Assembly: GCF_900101955.1 (NCBI RefSeq)
Contig: NZ_FNAQ01000001.1
Coordinates: 1 to 64,000 of the forward strand
Direction: 5' to 3'
Source of the DNA: Desulfuromonas thiophila
GTDB lineage: Bacteria > Desulfobacterota > Desulfuromonadia > Desulfuromonadales > Desulfuromonadaceae
DNA length: 64,000 bases
In this document: positions 8,518 to 21,651 of the stretch, piece by piece
Position numbering within the stretch: position 1 is the first letter of the stretch
Layout of the letters: every line of letters starts with the position of its first letter
Notes under the pieces: model-generated
The model's input: the letters and a program-made list of their open reading frames with translations, nothing else
Databases searched by the model: none
What the model was told of the DNA's origin: nothing
Position numbers and translations under genes: made by a program

Positions 8518-9338
8518 TAGGATAGACTCCGGTCATTCCGTTTGGCGCGGATGCGCTGGGCCACTGCCCGCCACAGCTGTTTGTCGCCTGCCTGCAGGCG
8601 GGCGTGGCCACTGTAGCTGCACAGAAAGCGCAGGGCGTCGCGTGGCCTCAGTCCCGGCCAGCGTCGCGCCAGAGCGGTCAGGTCGCGCACCCGGCGGGCC
8701 GGCCGCCAGGGCACCCAGCGGGTTTTTTCCAGATCGATCAGTCGCACCTGGGGGTTGTCGCTGGCGGGTTCGACAAAAATATGCTTGGGAAACAGGCAGC
8801 GATGCTCCAGCCCCTGCCGATGCAGATTGGCCACCAGCCGTGCCACGGCATCGAGCAGCAGATCGCGTTGCCGTCTTGGGGGCGGCTGGTCCCGCCAGCG
8901 GCGCAGCTGTTCCTCCAGCGAAATAAAACCATCGAGAAAAGCCGTCACCAGTACGGCCTGGCGGCTGCCGTTGTGCTGACGGGTGGCGCAGTAGACCGCC
9001 TCCATGGTCGCGATGCCGGCCTGCTGGTAATGGCGCAGGTTGGCCAGTTCTTTTTCGAAGGTCAGCCGGCCGCGCAACGGATGGCGCCAGTCGCGGCTGA
9101 AATAGTTGCTCTGCCGTTTGATCACCAGTCGGCCGAGCAGCGCGCCATCGACCCACAGCGGGTGCAGGCACACCCGGCTCCAGCCGGCCTGGCCGCGACC
9201 GCTGTTGCCCTCGTCCACCGCCTCCAGCTGCAGATCCCAGAAATCACCGAACTCCTGCAGGCCAGCGCGTGTCAGGCGCTCCTGCCAGGCCGGCGCACGG
9301 TACAGCAGGCGAACGCCGCTTTGCGGGCCGGAGGTCAT
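8517..9338 (-). CDS. LPS-kinase-like protein (InaA/KdkA group)
   Basis: A 273-residue protein with a small eukaryotic-like kinase fold. A lysine motif LVIKRQSNYFSRDWRHPLRG lies near residue 70, a catalytic-loop region HRCLFPKHIFV near 180, and LIDLEKTRW (the metal-binding Asp) near 200. The LIDLEKTR string and HRCLFPKHIF are typical of InaA-type LPS kinase-family proteins. The usual HRD Asp is replaced by Cys, as in other InaA-like members, so catalytic activity is not assured. The gene overlaps both neighbours (ATGA and TAATG), so it belongs to one transcription unit with the methyltransferase and PAP2 genes, probably for LPS core modification. Confidence 0.72.
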   Translation of the reverse strand: MTSGPQSGVRLLYRAPAWQERLTRAGLQEFGDFWDLQLEAVDEGNSGRGQAGWSRVCLHPLWVDGALLGRLVIKRQSNYFSRDWRHPLRGRLTFEKELANLRHYQQAGIATMEAVYCATRQHNGSRQAVLVTAFLDGFISLEEQLRRWRDQPPPRRQRDLLLDAVARLVANLHRQGLEHRCLFPKHIFVEPASDNPQVRLIDLEKTRWVPWRPARRVRDLTALARRWPGLRPRDALRFLCSYSGHARLQAGDKQLWRAVAQRIRAKRNDRSLS

Positions 9339-10000
9339 GGCAGCACCGTGCGGCGGCGGAAAATGGCCAGGTGCAGGCTGTGCAGCAGCGGCAGTTGCGC
9401 CAGATCGGCCTCAAAGTCAAAGCCGGCGGCGGCAAAATGCTGACGCAGTTCGGTCAGGCGGGTGCAGTGCTGTACCTGCGGCCGTTTGCGCCAGGTCTGG
9501 CCCAACCGGCGGCGCAGGCTGGTCACCGACAGCGGGCTCAGATAGCTGATCAGCACGTAGCGACCGGCGACGCGGCACAGCTCGGCGATGATGCGCTGCC
9601 GCAACGCGGCGGTTGGCAGATGATGGATGAAGCGAAAACACAGGCAGGCATCGAACTGGCCAGCGTTGTAGGGCAGCCGTTCGAGATCGGCCCGTTCGAT
9701 CAGGGCGCTGGCACCGGCTGCCTGCACGGCTTCGCGGGCCGCTTGCAGGGCGCCTTCGCCCAGGTCGACGCCGGTAACCTCGAAACCGCGCTGTTCCAGC
9801 AGCAGACAGGCGCGACCCACACCGCAGGGCGCGTCGAGCACGCTGCGCACCTGCCGCAGATGCCGCAGCCCCCGGTCGAGCAGGGCCATTTCGTTGCGGT
9901 GTTTGCGCGCCCGGCGGCGCTGGTATTTTTCGGCTTTTTCCGCCGAATGCTTGATGCGGCTGCGGTAATCGAAGGAATCGGAGAGGCTGGACTGGGGCAT
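9335..10000 (-). CDS. Class I SAM-dependent methyltransferase
   Basis: A 221-residue protein. The SAM-binding motif I is VLDAPCGVGRACLLLEQRG, followed by VTGVDLGEGAL and the FDACLCFRFIHHL motif. The frame is open further upstream, but the ATG at 10000 (MPQSSLSDSFDYR) has GAGG before it and gives normal family length. It is the first gene of the leftward envelope operon and overlaps the kinase-like gene by 4 nt. The substrate is unknown; the operon suggests a lipid or saccharide. Confidence 0.8.
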   Translation of the reverse strand: MPQSSLSDSFDYRSRIKHSAEKAEKYQRRRARKHRNEMALLDRGLRHLRQVRSVLDAPCGVGRACLLLEQRGFEVTGVDLGEGALQAAREAVQAAGASALIERADLERLPYNAGQFDACLCFRFIHHLPTAALRQRIIAELCRVAGRYVLISYLSPLSVTSLRRRLGQTWRKRPQVQHCTRLTELRQHFAAAGFDFEADLAQLPLLHSLHLAIFRRRTVLP

Positions 10001-10235
10001 GGCGGACCTCGCTGGACGGACTGCCGGCGCGCTGGCAGGTCGCGCCGCGCCGGACGATAGAAGCTGTCCGGCCGATCCGCAAGGACGATGCCAGCAGGGC
10101 CGCAGCAGGTCCAAGAGATTGAAAACACAAGGCAGATGTCGAGCGCCGGCAAGGCCCGACCCTGTCCCCCGTACAGAAATTTGAACACCAGCGCCAGCTT
10201 TTGCGGCGGTATGTCGCAAAATTTGAACGTCCATT
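10001..10235. promoter_or_regulatory. Upstream region of the envelope operon with direct repeats and a hairpin
   Basis: This gap between the regulator gene and the methyltransferase gene carries two exact copies of AAATTTGAAC (10177-10186 and 10219-10228), 42 bp apart. A hairpin is formed by TTTTGCG (10199-10205) and CGCAAAA (10215-10221) just beyond the regulator stop codon. The hairpin may terminate the upstream regulator mRNA; the repeats could be binding sites. No clear -35/-10 pair was found. Confidence 0.35.
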
Positions 10236-11589
<1,354 letters not shown>

Positions 11590-11612
<23 letters not shown>

Positions 11613-12870
11613 GATCCGTTTCCTGTGAGGGGGCGGTTAGCGGCAGCAGAATGCTGAAGGTGCTGCCGCTGCCGGGCTGGCTGTGGAGCTGGATTTCGCC
11701 CTGGTGCAGGGTGACGGCCTTGTGGGCGTTGGCCAGCCCCAGGCCGGTGCCGCCCTTGCGGCGGGTAAAGAAGGGGTTGAAGATGTGCGGCAGATCGGCG
11801 GCGGCGATGCCGCAGCCGCTGTCCTCGACGCTCAGGCACAGCTGCTGCCGGCGCTTCGTCAGGCTCAGGGTCACATGGTCACCGGGCTGACAGGCCTGCA
11901 CGGCGTTGAGCAGCAGGTTGTCGATGGCCTGGCGCAACAGGGCGGCATCGACCGCCAGCACCAACGGTGCCGGCGGCACGAACAGTTTCAGGCGCACGCC
12001 CTGCTGCTCGGCGGCCGGCAGCAGGGCGTCATGGGCCTGTTGCAGCAGCGCCACCAGATCGCAGGGGGCGCGCTGCGGTTGCAATGGCCGGCCGAAGTCG
12101 AGAAAGCGGCTGAGCAGCTGGTTGAGGCGGTCACTTTCTTCGGCGATGACCGCCAGCAGCGGGTCGGCCGGGGCCTCGGCCGTGGCGCTGAGCAGCTGGG
12201 CCGAGGAGCGGATGACGCCGAGCGGGTTGCGGATTTCGTGGGCCAGGCCGGCCGACATCTCGCCCAGGGCGGCCAGCCGGTCCTGTCGCCGCAGACTGTC
12301 CTCGGTGGTGCGCAGTTTCTGCAGCGACTGGCGCAACGCCTCCTCGTTGGCACTGAGCTGCTGGTTGAGCTGCTGCTGGCGGCGCAGCTGCCGCCGGCTC
12401 TGCTCGGCATGGCTCTGCACCAGCACGCCGACAAAGAACAGGGCGATGCAGGGAATGAGAAATTCCGGCAATTCGCTGGGATCGTGCAAGTATTCCGCCG
12501 GCGGAACCAGTGTCAGATAACAGAACGAGGCCAGCAGACACAGTGCCAGGCTGCGCCCCAGGTTCAGCACCGAGGCGCCGGTGATGATCGGCAGCAGGTA
12601 GATGATCCAGTAATGGCTTTCCTCCCGCCCGGTGGTGGCCCAGATCACCAGCGTACACAACAGCAGTGACACCAGCAGGTGACGGCCGAGGAAGCCGCGC
12701 TCGGCAATTTGGGCCGGCGTCAGCCGGTGGTCGGTGAAAAAGTAATACAGCGTCACCAGCAGCAGGCTCAGGGCCCCATAGAGCAGATGCGGGCCACGGA
12801 AGAGCACCAGCAGCAGCATCAACAGCAGCAGCAGGACACTGTTCTTGACCGGGACGACGGAGGGGCTCAT
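11590..12870 (-). CDS. Membrane sensor histidine kinase
   Basis: A 426-residue protein with about five or six hydrophobic segments in residues 10-150, a short coiled-coil linker (about 155-195), a HisKA phospho-acceptor His at about 211 in LAHEIRNPLG, and a HATPase_c domain with N-box NLLLNAVQA, G1 EDSGCGI and G2 GGTGLGLANAHK. There is almost no periplasmic sensor domain, so sensing is probably within the membrane. It forms a two-component pair with the NtrC-type regulator whose start lies inside its 3' end. Confidence 0.9.
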
Positions 12871-12996
12871 GGTGGCGACGGTGGCTTTCCGGGTGGCCTG
12901 TGCTGCGTCACCACAGGGCAGAAGGGCGCGACGCAGGGCCTCACTCTAGGCAATGGCTGCGGCCCTGACAAGCCCCTTTGTCCGTTGCCGGTCGCC

Positions 12997-13025
12997 TTGA
13001 TTTTGCCACCGGGCCTGACTATAGT
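12997..13025 (+). promoter_or_regulatory. Sigma-70 type promoter for the MoxR/Bat operon
   Basis: TTGATT (12997-13002), a 17-bp spacer and TATAGT (13020-13025) lie 55 nt before the MoxR ATG, in the 210-bp divergent gap between the sensor kinase and MoxR genes. Confidence 0.6.
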
Positions 13026-13080
13026 GCCTGCCGTTGTTCCGGCCCGCTTTTGTTGTCCGTCTTCCCGGAGAAGATCGCCC

Positions 13081-14055
13081 ATGGACTCTGTGCAGCACCG
13101 TTTTGTCGCTCTGTCCCAGTCGCTGCAGGAACGCATCATCGGCCAGCCGCGGCTGGTGGAACGCCTGCTCATCGCCTTGCTGGCCGATGGTCATCTGCTG
13201 GTCGAGGGTGCGCCCGGCCTGGCCAAGACCCGCGCCATCCGCCTGCTCGGTGCCGCCGTGCAGGGCCGCTTTCACCGCATTCAGTTTACCCCCGATCTGC
13301 TGCCGGCCGACCTGACCGGCAGCGATGTCTTCCGGCCGCAGGACGGCAGCTTCGTCTTCCAGCCCGGCCCGCTGTTCAACAACCTGATCCTGGCCGACGA
13401 GATCAATCGGGCGCCGGCCAAGGTGCAGGCCGCCCTGCTCGAAGCCATGGCCGAACGGCAGATCAGCGTTGGTCAGACCAGTTACCGGCTGGCCGATCCC
13501 TTTCTGGTGATGGCGACCCAGAATCCCATCGAGCAGGAAGGCACCTATCCGCTGCCCGAAGCCCAGCTTGACCGTTTTTTGCTGCATGTGGTCATCGACT
13601 ATCCCGATGCCGCCGCCGAACGGCGCATTCTGCAGCTGGCGCGGCAGGAGGCCGCCAGCGCCACCGCCCTGCCCGTGGGCAAGGTGCTGGCGCCCCTGCA
13701 GGCCGAGGAATTGCGCCAGGCGCGCGGCCAGGTGTTGCAGGTGCATCTGGCCGAGGCGCTGGAGGAATATCTGGTGCAGCTGGTGCTGGCCACGCGCGAT
13801 CCGGCACCCTGGGGCGAGGATCTGGCCAGCGCCATCGACTATGGTGCCAGCCCGCGTGCCACCATTGCGCTCGATCGCTGCAGCCGGGCGCGGGCCTGGC
13901 TGGCCGGCCGCGATTTTGTCACGCCCGACGATATCCAGAGTCTGGCGCCCGATGTGCTGCGTCACCGTATTCTGCTGCGCTACGAGGCCGAGGCGCGCGG
14001 TCTGCGCCCCGATGCGCTGATTGCCCGTCTGCTTGAACGTCTGCCGGTGCCCTGA
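13081..14055 (+). CDS. MoxR-family AAA+ ATPase
   Basis: A 324-residue cytoplasmic ATPase of the MoxR family. It has Walker A EGAPGLAKT near residue 45, TPDLLPADLTGSDVF, Walker B LILADEINRAPAKVQAALLEAM and sensor-1 MATQNPIEQEGTYPLPEAQLDRF. An in-frame extension runs upstream, but ATG 13081 follows GGAGAAG and gives the usual length. MoxR proteins act as chaperones that insert cofactors or assemble complexes with VWA-domain partners. This one heads a five-gene set of DUF58, DUF4381 and VWA proteins (the Bat or aerotolerance operon). Confidence 0.93.
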   Translation: MDSVQHRFVALSQSLQERIIGQPRLVERLLIALLADGHLLVEGAPGLAKTRAIRLLGAAVQGRFHRIQFTPDLLPADLTGSDVFRPQDGSFVFQPGPLFNNLILADEINRAPAKVQAALLEAMAERQISVGQTSYRLADPFLVMATQNPIEQEGTYPLPEAQLDRFLLHVVIDYPDAAAERRILQLARQEAASATALPVGKVLAPLQAEELRQARGQVLQVHLAEALEEYLVQLVLATRDPAPWGEDLASAIDYGASPRATIALDRCSRARAWLAGRDFVTPDDIQSLAPDVLRHRILLRYEAEARGLRPDALIARLLERLPVP

Positions 14056-14057
14056 TT

Positions 14058-15002
14058 ATGACCAGCGCAGCCCCGTCAAGCCCGGTTCGTATTCAGCTGG
14101 AGGAACTGCTGGCCCTTGGGGTCGATCTGCCGGCTTGGCGCGCCCCTCAGGGGCCGGCACGGCAAGCCGGCGATGGCAGCCGGCCGACACGCTGGCGCGG
14201 CCGTGGCATGGATTTCGCCGAGGTACGGCCCTATCAGGCGGGCGATGAGATCCGTAACCTCGACTGGCGCGTCACCGCCCGGCGCGGCCGACCGCACACC
14301 AAACTGTTTCATGAGGAACGGGAACGGCCGTTGCTGGTGGCGGTCGACTACCGCCGGCCGATGTTCTTTGCCACCCGGGGATGCTACAAGGCGGTGCAGG
14401 CGGCCCGCCTGGCAGCCCTGCTGGGCTGGAATGCCCTGCGGCGGGGCGACCGTTTTGGCCTGGCGCTGTTTTCCGATGACGCTGCCGTTGAGCTGCGCCC
14501 CCGCCGTGGCCGCTCCGCCGTGCTGCAGGCCTTGCGCCTGCTGGCCGAAGATCCGGCCTGGCAGCGGCCGGCCCATCAGCCGTTCGTGCCCGCCCATCGG
14601 CTGGAGCAGCAGCTGGCCCGCCTGCATCAGGTGGTGCGACCCGGTAGTCAGCTGGTGCTGCTCACCGACGGCAACCAGTGGGATAGCGCTGTCGAACAGC
14701 AGCTGGCGCAGCTGCGGCGTCATGCCGATCTGGCGGTGTTGCTGTGTTACGACCCCTTCGAACGGCAGCTGCCCGTGACCCTGCCGGCCCAGGCCCGCCT
14801 GACGCTGAGCGACGGCCACGCCCGCCTGGCGTTGACCGCGGCCGAGCTGCAGCGCCAGCTGCAGCAGCCCTTTGCCGTTCGCTGGCAGCGCCTGGCCAGC
14901 TTCTGCCAGGATCGCGCTGCCCTGTTTCTGCCCTGCGCCACCAACGAGGATGCCGGCACCTGGCTGGCGGCCCGGCCGCAGCTGTGGCGAGGCCGGCCAT
15001 GA
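14058..15002 (+). CDS. DUF58 domain protein
   Basis: A 314-residue protein. The DUF58 signature is clear: GRGMDFAEVRPYQAGDEIRNLDWRVTARR, followed by PHTKLFHEERERP, with a VWA-like region beyond. It starts 2 nt after the moxR stop and ends in an ATGA overlap with the DUF4381 gene. DUF58 proteins accompany MoxR and VWA proteins in this conserved arrangement; their biochemical role is not settled. Confidence 0.9.
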   Translation: MTSAAPSSPVRIQLEELLALGVDLPAWRAPQGPARQAGDGSRPTRWRGRGMDFAEVRPYQAGDEIRNLDWRVTARRGRPHTKLFHEERERPLLVAVDYRRPMFFATRGCYKAVQAARLAALLGWNALRRGDRFGLALFSDDAAVELRPRRGRSAVLQALRLLAEDPAWQRPAHQPFVPAHRLEQQLARLHQVVRPGSQLVLLTDGNQWDSAVEQQLAQLRRHADLAVLLCYDPFERQLPVTLPAQARLTLSDGHARLALTAAELQRQLQQPFAVRWQRLASFCQDRAALFLPCATNEDAGTWLAARPQLWRGRP

Positions 15003-15508
15003 GCTCTGCCCTGGCGACAGCACTGCCGCTGCAGGATATCCAGCTGCCGCCGGCGCCTGGCTGGTGGCCGCCGGCGCCCGGCTGGTGGCTGCTGCTGACC
15101 CTGATTCTCCTGGCGGCGCTGCTGGCCTTGGTTCACTGGCGGCGGGGCCGTTACCGCCGCGCGGCCTTGCGCCAACTGGCCCGGCTGCAGGCGCGGGCCG
15201 CCGCGGGCAGCGAACTGGCGGCCTTGTCGCGGCTGCTGCGGCAGGCGGCGCTGCGGTCTTTTCCCACCAGCGCCTGTGCCGGTCTGCAGGGCGAGGCCTG
15301 GCTGGCCTTCCTCGACCAGAGCCTGCCGCGTCGCTGGCGGGAGCGCGGTTTTCGTGGCGGAATCGGCCGCTGTCTGGCCTTGGGGCCCTATCAGCCGGGC
15401 GCGGCCCTGTCGGCGGTCGAGCGCCAGGAACTCTATGCCCTGTGTCGGCGCTGGCTGCGGACTTTGCCCGCCGTGCCACGGCGCGGCGCCGGCCGGAGGC
15501 GGCCATGA
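14999..15508 (+). CDS. DUF4381 domain membrane protein
   Basis: A 169-residue protein starting at the ATG inside the ATGA overlap with DUF58. A proline-rich N-terminus (LQDIQLPPAPGWWPPAPGWW) precedes one membrane helix (about 30-46) and a cytoplasmic Ala/Leu/Arg-rich domain. The IQLPPAPGWWPPAPGWW pattern and the place between DUF58 and the first VWA gene identify the DUF4381 family. It probably anchors the complex at the membrane. It overlaps the next gene by 4 nt. Confidence 0.85.
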   Translation: MSSALATALPLQDIQLPPAPGWWPPAPGWWLLLTLILLAALLALVHWRRGRYRRAALRQLARLQARAAAGSELAALSRLLRQAALRSFPTSACAGLQGEAWLAFLDQSLPRRWRERGFRGGIGRCLALGPYQPGAALSAVERQELYALCRRWLRTLPAVPRRGAGRRRP

Positions 15509-16496
15509 TGCAGTTGGCCTGGCTGTGGGCACTGGCCCTGTTGCCGCTGCCGCTGGTACTGCGCCGCCGTCCGCCGCTGCAGCCGGCGCTCTGGTTGCCG
15601 GTGCTGCCGGCGGGTGCGTCCGCCAGAGACGGTTTCCGCACTTGCTGGCGCCGCTGGCGGACGCTGTTGGCGGCCCTGAGCTGGCTGCTGCTGGTGCTGG
15701 CCTGTGCTCGACCCCAATGGCTGGGCGCGGCCGTGCCCCTGCCGCTGGCCGGCCGCGACCTGCTGCTGGCGGTGGACCTGTCGGGCAGCATGGAAACGCC
15801 TGACTTTGTTCTCAACGGCCGGCGTGTTGCCCGCCTGACCGCTCTCAAGGCCGTGGCCGGCGCCTTCATCGCCGGGCGCCAGGGCGACCGGTTGGGGCTG
15901 ATCCTGTTTGGAGACGAAGCCCATCTGCAGGCGCCGTTGACCTTCGACCGCACCACGGTGCGGCAGCTGCTCGACGAGGCCGTCATCGGCCTGGCCGGCG
16001 AACGGACCGCCATCGGCGATGCCATCGGACTGGCCGTCAAGCGGCTGCGGCGGGCTGGCGGGCCGGCTTCGGCCGATCCGTCAGCGGCGGGCCAGGCCGT
16101 TCCGGTACTGGTGCTGTTTACCGACGGTGTCAATACCGCCGGTCAGCTCGATCCGCTGGCGACGGCGCGGCTGGCGGCCCGCCAGGGTGTCCGCATCTAT
16201 TGCGTCGGCATTGGCGCCGAGCACTCCGACCCGGTCGGGCTGCTGTTGCGCCGTCGTCTCCAGCCGACGGCCGAGATGGATGAAGAGCTGCTGCGCGCCT
16301 TGGCCGGGGCCACCGGCGGCCGCTATTTTCGCGCCCGCGACAGCCTGGAGCTGGCCGGTATCATGGCTGAACTTGACCGACTGGAGCCGGTCGAGAGCGA
16401 CCAGCGGCCGCTGCGGCCGGTGACGGAACTCTACGTCTGGCCGCTGGCCGGCGCGCTGCTGTGCGTCTTGCCGCTGCTGTTGCGGAGGGAACAGGC

Positions 16497-16500
<4 letters not shown>
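15505..16500 (+). CDS. VWA domain membrane protein (BatA-like)
   Basis: A 331-residue protein with N-terminal (about 5-20) and internal (about 50-70) membrane segments, then a von Willebrand A domain with an intact MIDAS motif DLSGSME near residue 92. A C-terminal membrane helix follows (about 308-325). Start at ATG 15505 within the ATGA overlap. It is the first VWA protein of the Bat operon, and its VWA domain probably faces the periplasm. Bat operons have been linked to oxygen tolerance and envelope stress. Confidence 0.88.
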
Positions 16501-18229
<1,729 letters not shown>

Positions 18230-18236
<7 letters not shown>

Positions 18237-20059
18237 ATAGTCGATGGTTTCTATCGCTTTTTCTGATCCTTTGGCTGTTGCCGGTCTGTGTCTGGGCGAC
18301 AGCGGTGTCGCCGCTGCCGCTGTCGGCATCGCGCACCGTTCTGAGTTTGGGCGAGTCCCTCACTCTGCGGCTGGAACTGGACGCGGATGAGGCTGAGGCC
18401 CTTGATCTGCGGCCGCTGGAGCGCGATTTCACCCTGGGTGGGCGCCGGCAGTCGACGGAGATGCGGCTGGAAAACGGTCAGCTGTCGCGGCGCCAGCGCC
18501 TCGAACTGCAGTTGTGGCCCAAACGGGCCGGCCTGCTGGAGATTCCCGCCCTGTGTCAGGGGAAACGCTGCAGCGCGGCGCTGCCGATCGAGGTAAGCGA
18601 GCAGCCCCAGGAAAACAGCGCGGCCGAGGTGCTGCTTGAGGTGGAGCCGCTGCCGGCGCAGGTGCCGCAGCAGGCCCAGCTGCTTTACCGTGTGCGCCTG
18701 CTCAGTCGGGTGCCGCTGTTGCAGGCCCGCCTGAGCGAACCGCAGCCCGAGGGGGTTGAGTGCCGGCTGGTGCCGCTGGGTGATGAGCGGCGTTTTGAAC
18801 TGCAGCGCGAGGGCTGGCGTTATGAGGTGATCGAGCGCGGTTATGCCCTGTTCCCCCAGCAGGCCGGACTTCTGCGGTTACCGCCATTGGTGCTCGAAGC
18901 ACAGGTGGCTGGGGCGGAACCGACGGCCATTGATCCGCTTGATCCCTTTGCCGGCCTGACGGCGGCCCGGCCCGGTCGCCTGCTGCGGCGACAAACGCCA
19001 GCGCTGCAGGTCGAGGTAACGGCGCCTGTGGCCGGGCCGGGTTCCTGGCTGCCGGCGCAGGGGGTGCGGCTGGAGGATGACTGGCAGCAGGCGGCGCCGC
19101 TGTTGCGGGTGGGCGAACCGGCCAGCCGTACGCTGGTGTTGCGCGTGGCCGGGTTGCCCGCTGACCAGCTGCCGGAGTTGCTGTTGGGCGAGATGCCCGG
19201 TACCCGGCTCTATGCCGATCAGCCGCAGCGCAGCGAACTGGCCGGGCCGCAGGGGCTCAGTGCGGTGCTGGAGCAGCAGCTGGCGCTGGTACCAACGGTG
19301 GCCGGCCCGCTGGTGGTGCCGGAAATTCGCCTGCCCTGGTGGGATGTGGCAACGCAGCAGTGGCGCGAGGCGGTGGTGCCGGCGTTGTCGTTAACGGTGG
19401 CGCCCGCGGCGGAACCGACGGCGACCTTGGCCGCGCCGCCGCCAGAAGCGTCGAAAGGCGTCAGCGGGCCGACAGCCGCAGCGGTGGAAGACGCTGCTCC
19501 GGCGCCGCCACAGATTGTGGAGCCGGCCACGGATCAGGCGGCTAGGCAGACGGCAGCGATGGCTGCTGCCGCGTCGCCTACAACGGTGACGGCGGCGCAG
19601 ATGCACCTGTGGCGCATGTTGGCGCTGTTCTGCGCTGCCGGCTGGCTGCTGACGCTGGTGATGGTTGTGCTGCGCCGCCGCAGGGGTGCTCGGCCGCAAC
19701 CGGCCGCTGTGGCCGAGCAGACCCGGCCGGCCCTGCTGCGTCAGCAGGTGCTGACCGCCGCCCGCCGCAATGATGCCCGGGCCAGTCGTCAGGCGCTGCA
19801 ACGCTGGGCGCAAAGCCTGTTTCCGACCGGCCCGGCGCCGCTGGAGCGGCTGCTGGAGGAAGGCTCGGCGGCATTGCGGCAGGCCAGCGCCGAGCTGGAT
19901 CGCGCCCTGTATGCCCCGTCGGCCACCGACTGGGAGGGGCAGGCGCTGCTCAATGCCGTGCGTGACTGGCAGGCGCCGGCAGCCGAGCGACCCCAGCACG
20001 AGCTGCTGCCGCCGCTGTATCCGCCCAGGCCGGCGTCGCCGCCAAGTCCTCGGCGATGA
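18230..20059 (+). CDS. BatD-family protein
   Basis: A 609-residue protein with a signal peptide (cleavage near residue 24, VCVWATA), a large periplasmic beta-rich region beginning with PLSASRTVLSLGESLTLRLEL, and a single membrane helix near 460-480. The Arg-rich cytoplasmic tail is long. The order (after a VWA/TPR protein) and architecture match BatD (oxygen-tolerance) proteins. The start overlaps the previous stop by 7 nt. An Ala/Pro-rich linker (about 395-450) separates the periplasmic domains from the membrane helix. Confidence 0.8.
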
Positions 20060-20667
20060 ACCAGCGGCCGCTGCTGCCAGACCCTTGCCGCTGCTTTCTG
20101 GCCATTGCGCTGCCGACCGCCGTGCGCGCACAGATCGCGGCGGCCACTTCCGGCTGGTGTCAGACTGCGGCGCTGCCACCGGCGCGCATCCGCTGGATCG
20201 CGCCGGCCAATCTCCATCTGACCCTGCATTTTCTGGGGCAGCTGGCGGCAGAGCAGCGTGACCGACTGGTGGCCGCCTGCCAGGCGCGACTCGCTGCCCA
20301 GGCGCCGTTCAGTCTGCAGCTGCAGGGTTGCGGCGCCTTTCCCGCGCCGCGCCAGGCGCGCATTCTGTGGCTGGGCGTGGGCGATGGCCATGCCCTGCTG
20401 ACCGACCTTCATGGCACTCTGACCGCCGCCCTGGCTGAACAGGGCCTGGCGCCGGAACCTCGGCCCTTTGTGCCGCATGTCAGCTTGGCGCGCCTGCGCC
20501 AGCCGCTGGATCTTGAGCGCGACTTGCCGGACTTTCTGGCCCAGGGTTTCCGTGCGTCCCCCTTCCGGGTGGAGGCGCTGGTGCTGTATCGCAGCATTCC
20601 GCAGCCCGGCGGTGTCCGCTATCAGCCGCTGGCTTGGCTGCCCTGCGCCGGTGGCACAGCATCCTGA
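20056..20667 (+). CDS. thpR: RNA 2',3'-cyclic phosphodiesterase (2H phosphoesterase)
   Basis: A 203-residue protein with the two HxT/S motifs of the 2H family: HLTL at about 54-57 and HVSL at about 141-144, embedded in ANLHLTLHFLG and FVPHVSLAR. The FLAIALP start is typical of ThpR (formerly 2'-5' RNA ligase LigT). It hydrolyses 2',3'-cyclic phosphates on RNA ends. The start overlaps the BatD stop by 4 nt, so it is the last gene of the Bat transcription unit. Confidence 0.9.
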   Translation: MNQRPLLPDPCRCFLAIALPTAVRAQIAAATSGWCQTAALPPARIRWIAPANLHLTLHFLGQLAAEQRDRLVAACQARLAAQAPFSLQLQGCGAFPAPRQARILWLGVGDGHALLTDLHGTLTAALAEQGLAPEPRPFVPHVSLARLRQPLDLERDLPDFLAQGFRASPFRVEALVLYRSIPQPGGVRYQPLAWLPCAGGTAS

Positions 20668-20686
20668 ACGGCTTGCGTTACCGGCC

Positions 20687-21463
20687 TCAGCGGCCGAACA
20701 CCTGCTGCAGCAGGCTGGTGGTGCGGGCTGCCGGATTGGCGCGGATGGCCTGTTCCTGCTGGCCCAGCACGGTAAACAGGCCCGCCAGCCCCTTTTCCAC
20801 CACATAATCCTCCAGGTTCAGTGACGGTTTTTTGGCCAGCGGCAGGGCGTTATAGCTTTGCAGCAGCTGGTTGTACTGCTGGTAAACGCCGACCTGGCTC
20901 ATCTGGTTCTGTACAATGGGTTTGAACCGCTCGCGCAGGCTGTTCGAGGTGGTGGCACGGAAGTAATCCGTCGCTGCCGTGTCGCCGCCCCGCAGAATGC
21001 CAAGCGCGTCGGGCAGCGTCATCTGGCTGACGGCCTCCACCAGCACTGGCTTGGCCTCGGCCGCCGCCTGCTCGGCGGCGCGGTTCATGCCGACCTCCAG
21101 GGCATCCACCTGGCCACTCAGGCCAACGGCCCGCAGGGCGCGCGCCATGGTGTCGAGCTTGCCCGGCAGCGGAATGTGAATCTGCGGATTGTCGAGAAAA
21201 CCGCCCTGGGCCGAGGTGGCCGCCACGGCCCGCTCGGCACCGACCCGCAAGGCCTCCTTCAGGCCGGCTGCGGCCGTGCCGGCATCGATACTGCTGCCGG
21301 CCGGGGCAACCGCCTGCTGGCCCAGCCCACCGGCCAGGCTGGAAAGACCACGCAGCAGGTTGCCAGCGGTGCTGTTCTGATCACTCAGGGCGGGGCTGGC
21401 GCTCAGCAGGCTGGCGGTGGCCAGCAATGCCGCAAAAGATGTCAGCAGGGCAGTCGGTTTCAT
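20687..21463 (-). CDS. DUF4197 periplasmic protein
   Basis: A 258-residue protein with a signal peptide (cleavage after about residue 27, SASPALS). The body matches DUF4197: FLDNPQIHIPLPGKL, MNRAAEQAAAEAKPVLVEAV, DALGILRGGDTAATDYFRATTS and QYNQLL. I chose ATG 21463, which follows AGGAG; a longer frame to 21553 lacks that support. Function is unknown. It converges on thpR with a 19-nt gap. Confidence 0.85.
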   Translation of the reverse strand: MKPTALLTSFAALLATASLLSASPALSDQNSTAGNLLRGLSSLAGGLGQQAVAPAGSSIDAGTAAAGLKEALRVGAERAVAATSAQGGFLDNPQIHIPLPGKLDTMARALRAVGLSGQVDALEVGMNRAAEQAAAEAKPVLVEAVSQMTLPDALGILRGGDTAATDYFRATTSNSLRERFKPIVQNQMSQVGVYQQYNQLLQSYNALPLAKKPSLNLEDYVVEKGLAGLFTVLGQQEQAIRANPAARTTSLLQQVFGR

Positions 21464-21651
21464 GGCGGATCTCCTGAAAAGGGGGTAGAGGGTTCCCTGG
21501 TGGAACCCGGTTGTCTGGCAGTATAGCCGACGGATGCGCTGCTGTCGCCGCAACGGGTTTAGCCGCTTTTCTCTGCTGACAACCTGCCGCCTTCCTGTAG
21601 ACTCAGATTTCCTGTTGTCAATTTATCTCTTTTGGGTTGGGAGGTTTCCTG

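Noticed and set aside
14076-16133. 685-codon minus-strand open frame opposite DUF58 and BatA
   Set aside because: It is a shadow of the high-GC genes on the + strand; composition is Pro/Arg/Ala/Ser-rich with no domain, and the + strand genes have overlaps, ribosome binding sites and clear families.
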